Of a stretch of DNA of 16,258 bases, positions 9,549-16,222 are shown piece after piece; position 1 is the first letter of the stretch; every line of letters starts with the position of its first letter. The notes under the pieces are model-generated. The model worked only from the letters and a program-made list of their open reading frames with translations, had not been told where the DNA came from and did not search any database. Source of the stretch: Bacteroidota bacterium (GTDB lineage: Bacteria; Bacteroidota; Bacteroidia; Bacteroidales; Prolixibacteraceae). Position numbers and translations under genes: made by a program. The DNA lies in assembly GCA_023412195.1 (NCBI GenBank), contig JAEYNZ010000129.1, positions 1 to 16,258 of the forward strand. Direction: 5' to 3'.

Positions 9549-9664
9549 TTAGGGGTATAATCTAAAAATAGGTTCATTTTTGACATATAATCCTAAAATA
9601 AATAGGGTACTATACAGAAATAATATATTTTTTGAAGCAAAATATTAAAATTAATAGGGTATAA
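9549..9664 (+). repeat. Three TAGGG-type motifs at exact 52-bp spacing
   Basis: The motifs TTAGGGGTATAA (9549-9560), ATAGGGTACTAT (9603-9614) and AATAGGGTATAA (9653-9664) have their GGGT ends at 9556, 9608 and 9660, two intervals of exactly 52 bp (about five helical turns). The last two units also share TTTTTGA ending 20-21 bp before TAGGGT, and overall are about 67% identical over 52 bp. An opposite-strand copy (TTAGGGTTATA) lies at 9396-9386. This may be an array of binding sites, tandem promoters or an old tandem duplication. Extreme AT content inflates the similarity, so the GGGT cores carry most of the information. Confidence 0.45.
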
Positions 9665-9687
9665 GTAAATAATTAAAATAATTAACC

Positions 9688-10332
9688 ATGAAAAGAATCA
9701 CATGTATATTTTTAATCGTTTTTTCGAGTCTCACAGTTGTTCCACAACTGGAAGCACAGGAGTGGAATACGGGATTAGACATTTACAGCAGTTATATATG
9801 GAGGGGTACCAAGTTTGGTTCAGGTCCGGCTTTTCAGCCTTCCATTGAATTCAGTGCCGCAAACTTAGCCATCGGGGCATGGGGTTCCTATAGCGCTTCA
9901 ACAGATGAGGCAGCAGAAGCTGATCTCTATATCAGTTATAGTGTTGATATTGGTGAAAAAGGTTCCATTGGTTTCACTTTTACCGACTATTACTTTCCCG
10001 GAACCAGCTGGACGGAAAAAAATTCGCATTACCTGGAGCCGATGATAACCATTGGTGCAGGATTTCTTTCACTGACCGGAGCATATATGCTGAACAACAG
10101 CGAGAGGAATCTTTACTTTGAAGCAGGAATCTCAGCGGGACCAGCTAACTTTTTTATTGGTGGCGGTGACGGCATCTATACAACCGATGGAAAGTTTAAT
10201 CTGTGTAATCTGGGAATAAGTTCCTCCAAAGAGATAAAAATTACCGACACTTTTTCACTGCCTGTCACAGGGGCAGCCATAATGAATCCTTCATCGCGCC
10301 AGTTTCATGTGGTTGCGGGAATCACTTTATAA
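9688..10332 (+). CDS. TorF-like (Gcw_chp family) outer-membrane porin of the ammonium operon
   Basis: A 214-residue exported beta-barrel protein. Residues 1-23 form a signal peptide (KR, then a hydrophobic core, LEA before Gln24). The mature start WNTGLDIYSSYIWRG, followed by GPAFQPSIEF and GAWGSYSAS, matches the N-terminal pattern of the TorF/Gcw_chp putative-porin family (family knowledge). The rest alternates short amphipathic strands with turns, as expected for a small barrel; the final residue is Leu rather than the usual aromatic. It is first in a plus-strand set with P-II (18-bp gap) and Amt, so a role in letting ammonium or another small nitrogen solute cross the outer membrane is a reasonable inference but not shown. 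The single ATG sits after an A-rich stretch without a clear ribosome binding site. Confidence 0.75.
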   Translation: MKRITCIFLIVFSSLTVVPQLEAQEWNTGLDIYSSYIWRGTKFGSGPAFQPSIEFSAANLAIGAWGSYSASTDEAAEADLYISYSVDIGEKGSIGFTFTDYYFPGTSWTEKNSHYLEPMITIGAGFLSLTGAYMLNNSERNLYFEAGISAGPANFFIGGGDGIYTTDGKFNLCNLGISSSKEIKITDTFSLPVTGAAIMNPSSRQFHVVAGITL

Positions 10333-10350
10333 CATTAAAAATCAGAATCC

Positions 10351-10707
10351 ATGAAAAAAGTAGATGCAATCATTCGCAAGACAAAGTTTGAAGAAGTAAA
10401 GGAGGCGCTTCATGAAGCTGGGATAGAATTTTTCTCCTTCTGGGATGTAAGAGGTGTGGGCCAGGCGCGCGAAGGACGGGCTTACAGAGGGATCGTTTAT
10501 GATACAAGTAAGATCGAACGAACCATGCTTTCCATCATTGTTCGCGATAAAAATGTAAACAAAACAGTACAAGCCATTTTAAAAGCATCATGGACAGGAG
10601 AAATTGGTGACGGGAAGATATTTGTCATTCCAATTGAAGAATCATACAGGATCCGCACAGGGGAAACTGGTGATGAATCTCTGTACATCAAGGGAAAGGA
10701 AGAATAA
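10351..10707 (+). CDS. glnK: P-II family nitrogen regulatory protein (GlnK-like)
   Basis: A 118-residue P-II signalling protein, normally a trimer that reads ATP/ADP and 2-oxoglutarate and plugs the ammonium channel through its T-loops. Visible are the N-terminal MKKVDAIIRKTKFEEVKEAL (beta1-alpha1), the T-loop region from Gly35 to about Tyr50, the B-loop TGEIGDGKIFV (about 82-92) and the C-loop RIRTGE. Against E. coli GlnB the T-loop base reads GVGQ where GlnB has GFGRQ, so one residue (Arg38 position) appears missing; Gln38 aligns with the ligand-binding Gln39, YRG is kept, and Tyr50 aligns with the uridylylated Tyr51. Whether this Tyr is modified is unknown. Its position directly before amt favours the name glnK over glnB. 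The ATG start matches the conserved N-terminus. Confidence 0.93.
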   Translation: MKKVDAIIRKTKFEEVKEALHEAGIEFFSFWDVRGVGQAREGRAYRGIVYDTSKIERTMLSIIVRDKNVNKTVQAILKASWTGEIGDGKIFVIPIEESYRIRTGETGDESLYIKGKEE

Positions 10708-10753
10708 TCAGCCATCACGAAAATTAAGAACAACTTATAAAAGAAATACGATT

Positions 10754-11968
10754 ATGGAAGAAATTACAATATCAATAGACAACATGTGGATTTTGGTGGC
10801 AACATTTCTTGTCATGTTCATGCAGGCCGGATTTGCTATGGTTGAAGCGGGCTTTTCCCGGTCTAAGAATACAGCAAATATATTAACCAAAAACATGATG
10901 GATTTCGCAATTGGATCTATCCTGTTCTGGCTGATCGGATATACCATTATGTATGGTGATTCCATCGGAGGATTTATAGGCATGCCAAAACTGTTTTTTA
11001 ATGATAACGGAATGGGGGATTATGCAAATAAGGCAGACCTGATGTTCCAGACAGTTTTTGCTGCCACTGCAGCAACCATTGTTTCAGGAGCTGTAGCAGA
11101 AAGAACAAAATTCAATTCTTACCTCATCTTTACGATAGTAATTACAATATTCATTTATCCCATTTCAGGCCATTGGAAATGGGGAGGAGGCTGGCTGGAT
11201 CAACTGGGCTTTCTTGATTTTGCAGGTTCTACTCTTGTACATTCAGTAGGTGCATGGGTTGGACTTGCAGGAGCAATCATGCTTGGCCCCCGGACAGGTA
11301 AATATGTTAATGGAAAAGCCAAGGCCATTCCCGGGCATAACCTGACTTTTGCTGCACTGGGGGTATTTATATTATGGTTTGGCTGGTTTGGGTTCAACCC
11401 CGGATCCCAACTGGGAGCATCAGGAAACGAAAATTCACTGGCCATAGCACACATTGTACTTACCACCAACCTTGCAGCTGCAGGAGGAGCAGTATCTGCT
11501 TTACTTATTTCATGGTGGAGGTATAAGCGACCTGCCCTTTCACTTGCATTGAACGGCGCCCTGGCAGGGCTGGTAGCCATAACTGCCGGATGTGACATTG
11601 TAAGTCCTGGAGGTGCATTGATTATAGGCCTTATAGCAGGGGTTATCCTCATATTCAGCGTAGAAATCATAGATCAGAAATTCAGGATAGACGACCCCGT
11701 TGGAGCTGTTTCAGTGCATGGAGTCAACGGAGCTTTCGGAACTCTTGCCGTAGGGCTTTTTGCCACCGAAGGAGGATTATTTTACGGAGGAGGTGGCGGA
11801 TTACTGGTATCACAGCTGATTGGAGTGGCAGCAATATTTATCTGGGCTTTCGGATTAGGCCTGCTGCTGTTTAAAATCATAAAATCAACCATAGGATTAA
11901 GAGTCTCCAGACGCATTGAAGAAGAAGGGCTTGATGTTTATGAGCATGGAGAAAGTGCTTATAATTAA
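10754..11968 (+). CDS. amtB: Ammonium transporter, Amt/MEP/Rh family
   Basis: A 404-residue inner-membrane ammonium channel, trimeric in the family. The start at 10754 (MEEITISIDNMWIL) is chosen because it begins just before the first helix; the reading frame is open further upstream, but that stretch overlaps the P-II gene and encodes hydrophilic residues unlike any Amt. About eleven membrane helices are visible. The key positions are present: the phenylalanine-gate region FQTVFAA (Phe98), FLDFAGSTLVHSVGAWVG with Asp155 and pore His163, WFGWFGFNPGS (about 208-218), and VSVHGVNGAFGT with the second pore His322. The cytoplasmic tail RRIEEEGLDVYEHGE, which docks P-II in the family, is intact. 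It lies 46 bp after the P-II gene and is followed by an intrinsic terminator, making it the last gene of the operon. Confidence 0.97.
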   Translation: MEEITISIDNMWILVATFLVMFMQAGFAMVEAGFSRSKNTANILTKNMMDFAIGSILFWLIGYTIMYGDSIGGFIGMPKLFFNDNGMGDYANKADLMFQTVFAATAATIVSGAVAERTKFNSYLIFTIVITIFIYPISGHWKWGGGWLDQLGFLDFAGSTLVHSVGAWVGLAGAIMLGPRTGKYVNGKAKAIPGHNLTFAALGVFILWFGWFGFNPGSQLGASGNENSLAIAHIVLTTNLAAAGGAVSALLISWWRYKRPALSLALNGALAGLVAITAGCDIVSPGGALIIGLIAGVILIFSVEIIDQKFRIDDPVGAVSVHGVNGAFGTLAVGLFATEGGLFYGGGGGLLVSQLIGVAAIFIWAFGLGLLLFKIIKSTIGLRVSRRIEEEGLDVYEHGESAYN

Positions 11969-11996
11969 AGCCTTCTGCTGTTTACTATCTGCAACC

Positions 11997-12026
11997 GGTC
12001 CGTCCATAAGTGGGCGGACCTTTTTT
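11997..12026 (+). terminator. Rho-independent terminator of the porin-P-II-Amt operon
   Basis: A 10-bp stem (11997-12006 with 12011-12020; GGTCCG and CGGACC at the ends, one G-U wobble) closes a TAAG loop and is followed by six T. It lies 28 bp after the amtB stop codon. This is the only canonical intrinsic terminator in the window. Confidence 0.93.
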
Positions 12027-12073
12027 GTTGAAAAGTATATTGCATTTGATCCTCTTTTAACCGTCCTTAATTC

Positions 12074-12081
12074 TATTTTTG
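12074..12081 (+). promoter_or_regulatory. Candidate -7 box for the DUF4494 gene
   Basis: TATTTTTG matches the Bacteroidetes -7 consensus TAnnTTTG and ends 21 bp before the DUF4494 start, after the amtB terminator. A TTTG at 12045-12048 could be the -33 element, but its 25-bp spacer is longer than usual. The box position supports a new transcription unit starting here. Confidence 0.45.
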
Positions 12082-12102
12082 CCTTCCTTAAAAAATACAG
12101 AT

Positions 12103-12576
12103 ATGCAAATTTGGTTCGAATGTAAAGTAAAATATGTCAAAGTTACTGAAAGTGGCAAAGAACAAACCGTTACCGAGAATTTCCTGCTGGATGCCGTGTC
12201 GTTTACCGATGCAGAAACACGGATCATCAGGCAGATGCAACAGATGGTAAAGGGTGAATTTTCAGTCACCGACATCAGAAAGTCAAAGATTGGCGAGGTA
12301 TTTCCATTTGAAGACGGTGAATGGTGGTTTAAGGCAACCATCAATCTTGTCATGGTGGATGAAGAGGCAGGCAGGGAGAAGAAACTCCGTACTTTTTACC
12401 TGATCATGGCCGACGATATCAAGGAAGCACTGGCAAGGCTGGAAGAAAGCCTGTCGTATCTTGTAATCCCCTATGTTGTTTCTTCAATTTCAGTAAGCAA
12501 CATAATAGATGTTTTTCCATATGAGCCATCGGAGTCAATGGTACCCGAAGGATTCCAACCTGTAGCGAACGATTAG
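12103..12576 (+). CDS. DUF4494 domain protein (unknown function)
   Basis: A soluble 157-residue protein without signal peptide or membrane segment. The N-terminal MQIWFECKVKYVK, the TENFLLDAVSFTDAE segment and the FEDGEWWFKATI region match my memory of the DUF4494 family, a conserved Bacteroidetes family of this length with no known function. The start at 12103 is preferred over an in-frame ATG 24 bp upstream, because that one lies inside the putative promoter and would add residues absent from the family. Four aromatic or acidic clusters alternate with predicted strands and one helix (about 107-123), compatible with a small alpha/beta fold. It is 69 bp before the carboxykinase gene on the same strand; cotranscription is possible but nothing in the sequence ties the functions together. 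Confidence 0.8.
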   Translation: MQIWFECKVKYVKVTESGKEQTVTENFLLDAVSFTDAETRIIRQMQQMVKGEFSVTDIRKSKIGEVFPFEDGEWWFKATINLVMVDEEAGREKKLRTFYLIMADDIKEALARLEESLSYLVIPYVVSSISVSNIIDVFPYEPSESMVPEGFQPVAND

Positions 12577-12645
12577 CACAAAGAACATCATTCGAAGCGG
12601 CATTTCTTCCTATTATTTTGTAAATTCGTTAGCACATAATAACGT

Positions 12646-15600
12646 ATGGTCATGTTACACATAGAAGATCACAAAAAGAAAACAGGGAAGAAAAGCCGGA
12701 GAGAGATGATTCAATATATTAATCTTCAGCTTGCTGCGTTAGGCCAGCCATTGTTTACCGGGGAAACCGAGGATGAAGATAAGCTTGCAGGTGCAAGATT
12801 TATTTCACTGACAGAAGGGTTGATCAGCAGTTTCCGTGAAAAATCACGGTTACTGTCAGGTCATCTTTCACCTGCAGACACCCGTATTCAAAATTTTATT
12901 GATGATTATTTAAAGGAACTGCATTTTGAGAAATCCATTAAGCTGCCCGACAGCACCTTTGTATTAAATCAGCCTGGTCTTGCAAGAGAGGTGAGCCTGC
13001 CTCCAAACGGAGCAACGTTTAAAAACGAACTTCTGGAATCATACAGGCTGAAACAGGGAATACTTAATAATCCGGCAGCGGATAAACGCACCACAAAGGG
13101 AACCTTTCATATAGTTGAAGGGGGACTGCCTGTGCCTGACGATAAAAAAGAAGTGCCTAAAATTGCCTTTGCAAATTTGTTGCACGAAGCACTTCATCCG
13201 GCCGACAACATTAACATACTTCCTTTTACAGCCAATCAGGAAAAAAAGGCAAAGATTATGGTTTCTCTGCTTCTCAGGCCAAAAGTGTGCCCTGAGGTTA
13301 AAGGCCTGATGAGTGAAAAAAGCATGGAAATCCGGTTTTTTGCTCCAGGAAGCCTTGTCAGCAATCTTGATTTCGTGGAAACAATCTTTGGTAACGCAGG
13401 CGACCATAACCTTGCGCAGAATGATGCAGCACTTGATATAGAACATTGGACCGGGCATACAGGGTGTATCATTCTGGCACCACAGCTAACCAAAATAAAA
13501 AAGAAAGATATTGGGCTGCCTCATTATGATAACGCTACCGAGAGACAGCGCAGGGACGGAATGTGCTGGACAAATGAAAATGAGTTGTACAACAACGGCA
13601 GCGCTTTTAAAGTAACCTGCCGCGATGAAAGGGGGATTGTGGTTACACTGATTGCTGATAATTACTACGGTTATTCAAAAAAGGAGATAAAAACCCAGAT
13701 CAGCTATTCAGCCAATCTGTATGGACTGGTTGAAGAAGAGCATGCAGGGGGTGCCATTGCATTTCCGTGCGGCAATATGGGAGATAACATTTTTGGAGAA
13801 CCATTTTCAGAAAAATTCAATAATCGCTATTCCTTTGAAGAAGTAAAGAAACTGCTTGAGGGAAGTATTGAAATTATGCCAGAAAATTATGGCATCGATA
13901 AAAAATATCCTGATATCATCTACATACCAGAACATGCCGATCTGGATACTGAAAAAGGAACAGTTAGCTGGGTACATCAGGGAGAAGCATATGAGCTAAA
14001 CCTTTCTCCCGATAAAATTTATGTACATCCCAGCGGTCATAAATTCAGGCTTGTCAGGCATCCTGAATTAAAACTTTGGAGAATAGTAAATACCGCGCCA
14101 GAAGGAGTGTTTTGCCATAAGCCCAGTACGGTTTCAGGTGGAGGGAAGTCTGAGATTTCGAAATCAATGCAAAATGCCATTAAATATGGTGCTTTTTATA
14201 TCCAGGATCTGGAGAAGGATTCTGAGCTTGCTGATATGCTTATCAATTATGACTATTCAAACAGATGGAAAGCCATCTGGCCAGATGCCAGGCCTTCCCG
14301 TCCGTTTTTAAGCCCCCACCGGACATTGGGCTCTGCCGTCAAATTGCTTACCCCATCGGATCAGTACAGTGATGAATATAACCGTTTTCTTGAAAACATA
14401 CCTGTTCATGTAAAGACCCTGGCCCTTTATATTAAAAGAATGTACCGGTCGCACCTCGATAAAGGATCATGGAAAGAGCATCTGAATGTTGAAATCGTAA
14501 ATGGAAGAAACGGCAATGCATTGCGTTACAAGCACAACAAAATCATGGCCAGTTATGTGCGAATCGGATTCAGTACCGACGGCAAATGGTTTTTACATAA
14601 ATTACGCTCTGATTTTATTCCAAGTGAAAAAATTCAGACAGAAGATGACATCTCCGTATCTGTTACATTACCAGCCCAACAATTAAATAATCTCAATCCT
14701 GAATACACAAACAAAAGTGTAAAACTGGTTACAAACTGTGAAAGCTATCTTTTCCAACGTCCCGATGAAGCCATAATACGGGGCTATGACAAAGAGGCGG
14801 AGGCAGACATTGTCCGGCAGGGGACATTTCTGACAAATTACGAACCTTTGACCCGGGCCGATGCAATTCAGCTGAGCAACGATGCCATCCGGTTTGATCA
14901 ATATACCCAACCCGTGAGTGACCTCATTAAAAGGGTTGCAGAAAGCCCAAAAGAATGTTATTTTGTGTCACCAGCACACACCAGGCTTGTTAATGGAATT
15001 CCGACAAACAACCCACGTTACCTGCAACGGAATCTCTTCAGGTATGAAAACAGGGATTCATATCTGGCAGAAACAGGAGTGAGGTTGTTCCGTAAAGTTC
15101 CGGTGGGACAGCCTGTTCATTTTCCCGTTAATGCAGTACTACCCGGCAGAAGGAATAATCCGGCCGACATTGAAAAAGGTATCAGGCCTTTAAGTGTATA
15201 TAATCCCATACATTATCAGGAAACTCCTGAACTTTTTATGGACTTTATCTGCAGCCTTACAGGAAAATCACCATCCACAACAGGTGCAGGTTCTGAAGGT
15301 GCACTGACAAAAGGTCCCTTTAACATGCTTATTCCTACTACCGACCTGAACAACGCATTATTGTCGCACATTCTTTGCGGATACCAGGGTTTCAGTTCTG
15401 CTGCCGGTTATATTGGCCAAAATAACCGTTTTGATCATGACATCAGCATTCTTATCCCGGAGATCTGGGCAAGACTGGAACCGGATGACAGGGATGCCAA
15501 TAAATTAATCAAGAATAATTCTCTTGAAAAACTAGAGGATTTTGAATATAATGGAGAAAAAATACTGGCCAGCCGGCTTGGGTACAGGATCACCAAAAAC

Positions 15601-16131
15601 TTTGCCTTTCGCTGCATGAACAAATTGTTTGATGAACCACTGGCAGTATTTAACGAACAGATGCTGAAGCCAGAACTCCAGGGTATGGATACTTTTGTCG
15701 ACGGTATCAAAAACATTGTGGAAGCGCAGCAGAAAGTTGCCCTGCAGTACTTTCAGGAGGGAAGTGTGGAAGCAGCCATTCCTCCGCTGAAAATTCTGCT
15801 TCACATTATGGCCTATGGGCATTTTGAAGGAAAAGAAATCAATCATCCTGATTTAAGAAGGGAATTTGAAAGAGATCATGTACTTCAGTCGGAGTGGTAT
15901 GTTAGACGCCTGAAGCTTAAACAAAGAAAGGATTCAGATTTGCTTAAAAAACAAATCGGTTACCTGAAAAACTTCATAAATGATAAAGGTAACCAAAGGT
16001 TAACCGAGGAAATGAATCTTAACCAGAGGCTTTCTAATGCTGAAGATAGAATTAAACACATAGAATCAGAACATTACTTTAATAATTTGGTGGGAACAAT
16101 CGGAGCCGATGAAATCTTTAAGGCCAGCTGA
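12646..16131 (+). CDS. Diphosphate-dependent (PPi-type) phosphoenolpyruvate carboxykinase
   Basis: A 1161-residue cytoplasmic enzyme that I assign to PPi-type PEP carboxykinase (EC 4.1.1.38), which interconverts PEP + CO2 + phosphate with oxaloacetate + diphosphate; characterised members come from Entamoeba and Propionibacterium and are about twice the size of ATP/GTP enzymes. Recognised landmarks: NYYGYSKKEIKTQISYSANL (339-358) followed by EEEHAGGA; a P-loop-like SGGGKSEISKS (497-507), plausibly the diphosphate/phosphate site; and a strongly conserved C-terminal block from ALTKGPFN (886-893) through SAAGYIG, RFDHDIS and EDFEYNG to LKILLHIMAYGH. The tail (about 1100-1145) looks coiled-coil. 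No signal peptide or membrane segment. The start may be Met1 or Met3; a one-mismatch -7 box (TTATTTTG, 12613-12620) lies just upstream. Family assignment rests on recalled sequence similarity, not on a search; older annotation calls such proteins hypothetical. Confidence 0.8.
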   Translation: MVMLHIEDHKKKTGKKSRREMIQYINLQLAALGQPLFTGETEDEDKLAGARFISLTEGLISSFREKSRLLSGHLSPADTRIQNFIDDYLKELHFEKSIKLPDSTFVLNQPGLAREVSLPPNGATFKNELLESYRLKQGILNNPAADKRTTKGTFHIVEGGLPVPDDKKEVPKIAFANLLHEALHPADNINILPFTANQEKKAKIMVSLLLRPKVCPEVKGLMSEKSMEIRFFAPGSLVSNLDFVETIFGNAGDHNLAQNDAALDIEHWTGHTGCIILAPQLTKIKKKDIGLPHYDNATERQRRDGMCWTNENELYNNGSAFKVTCRDERGIVVTLIADNYYGYSKKEIKTQISYSANLYGLVEEEHAGGAIAFPCGNMGDNIFGEPFSEKFNNRYSFEEVKKLLEGSIEIMPENYGIDKKYPDIIYIPEHADLDTEKGTVSWVHQGEAYELNLSPDKIYVHPSGHKFRLVRHPELKLWRIVNTAPEGVFCHKPSTVSGGGKSEISKSMQNAIKYGAFYIQDLEKDSELADMLINYDYSNRWKAIWPDARPSRPFLSPHRTLGSAVKLLTPSDQYSDEYNRFLENIPVHVKTLALYIKRMYRSHLDKGSWKEHLNVEIVNGRNGNALRYKHNKIMASYVRIGFSTDGKWFLHKLRSDFIPSEKIQTEDDISVSVTLPAQQLNNLNPEYTNKSVKLVTNCESYLFQRPDEAIIRGYDKEAEADIVRQGTFLTNYEPLTRADAIQLSNDAIRFDQYTQPVSDLIKRVAESPKECYFVSPAHTRLVNGIPTNNPRYLQRNLFRYENRDSYLAETGVRLFRKVPVGQPVHFPVNAVLPGRRNNPADIEKGIRPLSVYNPIHYQETPELFMDFICSLTGKSPSTTGAGSEGALTKGPFNMLIPTTDLNNALLSHILCGYQGFSSAAGYIGQNNRFDHDISILIPEIWARLEPDDRDANKLIKNNSLEKLEDFEYNGEKILASRLGYRITKNFAFRCMNKLFDEPLAVFNEQMLKPELQGMDTFVDGIKNIVEAQQKVALQYFQEGSVEAAIPPLKILLHIMAYGHFEGKEINHPDLRREFERDHVLQSEWYVRRLKLKQRKDSDLLKKQIGYLKNFINDKGNQRLTEEMNLNQRLSNAEDRIKHIESEHYFNNLVGTIGADEIFKAS

Positions 16132-16137
16132 TAAATC

Positions 16138-16189
16138 GAGTAGGAGGAAAATAAAGTAGTTTTCCTCCTACTTTACTTTCCGACCTCTC
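16138..16189 (-). ncRNA. Group II intron domain VI with bulged branch-point A
   Basis: On the minus strand GAG (16189-16187) pairs with CTC (16140-16138), AGG (16186-16184) pairs with CCT (16144-16142), and A16141 is left bulged between them, the canonical branch point. After a small internal loop, a 14-bp stem (16181-16168 with 16159-16146, one G-U) closes an eight-base purine loop. The same sequence can instead form a 12-13 bp perfect hairpin (16151-16139 with 16160-16172) that would pair the branch A. Confidence 0.75.
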
Positions 16190-16193
16190 ACAG

Positions 16194-16222
16194 CACCGTA
16201 CGTACGGTTCTCGTATACGGCG
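16194..16222 (-). ncRNA. Group II intron domain V
   Basis: On the minus strand the lower stem CGCCGTA (16222-16216) pairs with TACGGTG (16200-16194), the two-base bulge CG (16202-16201) sits on the 3' side as in all domain V hairpins, and the upper stem TACG (16215-16212) pairs with CGTA (16206-16203) around a five-base loop. The catalytic-triad position reads CGC rather than the more common AGC; CGC is known in some bacterial classes such as IIC. The short upper stem and non-GNRA loop are deviations from the textbook form. Confidence 0.8.

Larger units (their letters stand above)
9351..9687. other. 337-bp AT-rich intergenic region ahead of the ammonium operon
   Basis: There is no gene here. 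The left part (9351-9450) holds a weak hairpin CTCT-TTTG-AGAG at 9413-9424 and an inverted copy of the TAGGG motif at 9390-9394. A long imperfect dyad is at 9451-9483. The right part (9505-9687) is extremely AT-rich and contains three plus-strand TAGGG-type motifs at 52-bp intervals. No perfect Bacteroidetes -7 box was found on the plus strand; one-mismatch forms end at 9520, 9582 and 9634. No sigma-54 type GG-N10-GC element was seen. Confidence 0.7.

Noticed and set aside
9505..9660. True 52-bp tandem repeat (minisatellite)
   Set aside because: The first unit does not align beyond its end, and the last two are only about 67% identical at very high AT content. Only the spaced motif is supported, not a tandem repeat.
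9351..9687. Sigma-54 promoter before the ammonium operon, as seen in many Proteobacteria
   Set aside because: No GG-N10-GC core was found on the plus strand in the gap.
10604..10753. Upstream extension of the Amt reading frame by 50 residues
   Set aside because: It overlaps the P-II gene by about 100 bp in another frame and would add a hydrophilic segment unlike Amt proteins. The ATG at 10754 gives the normal N-terminus.
11200..11670. Long open frame on the strand opposite amtB (156 codons)
   Set aside because: It lies entirely within the strongly conserved Amt coding sequence, has no promoter or family resemblance, and its composition is that of an antisense shadow.
16139..16172. Perfect 12-13 bp hairpin after the carboxykinase gene as a dedicated rho-independent terminator
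   Set aside because: The sequence is better explained as domain VI of an antisense group II intron, because it is followed on the minus strand by a CTCGAT end and preceded by a clear domain V. A secondary terminator effect remains possible and is noted as a finding.
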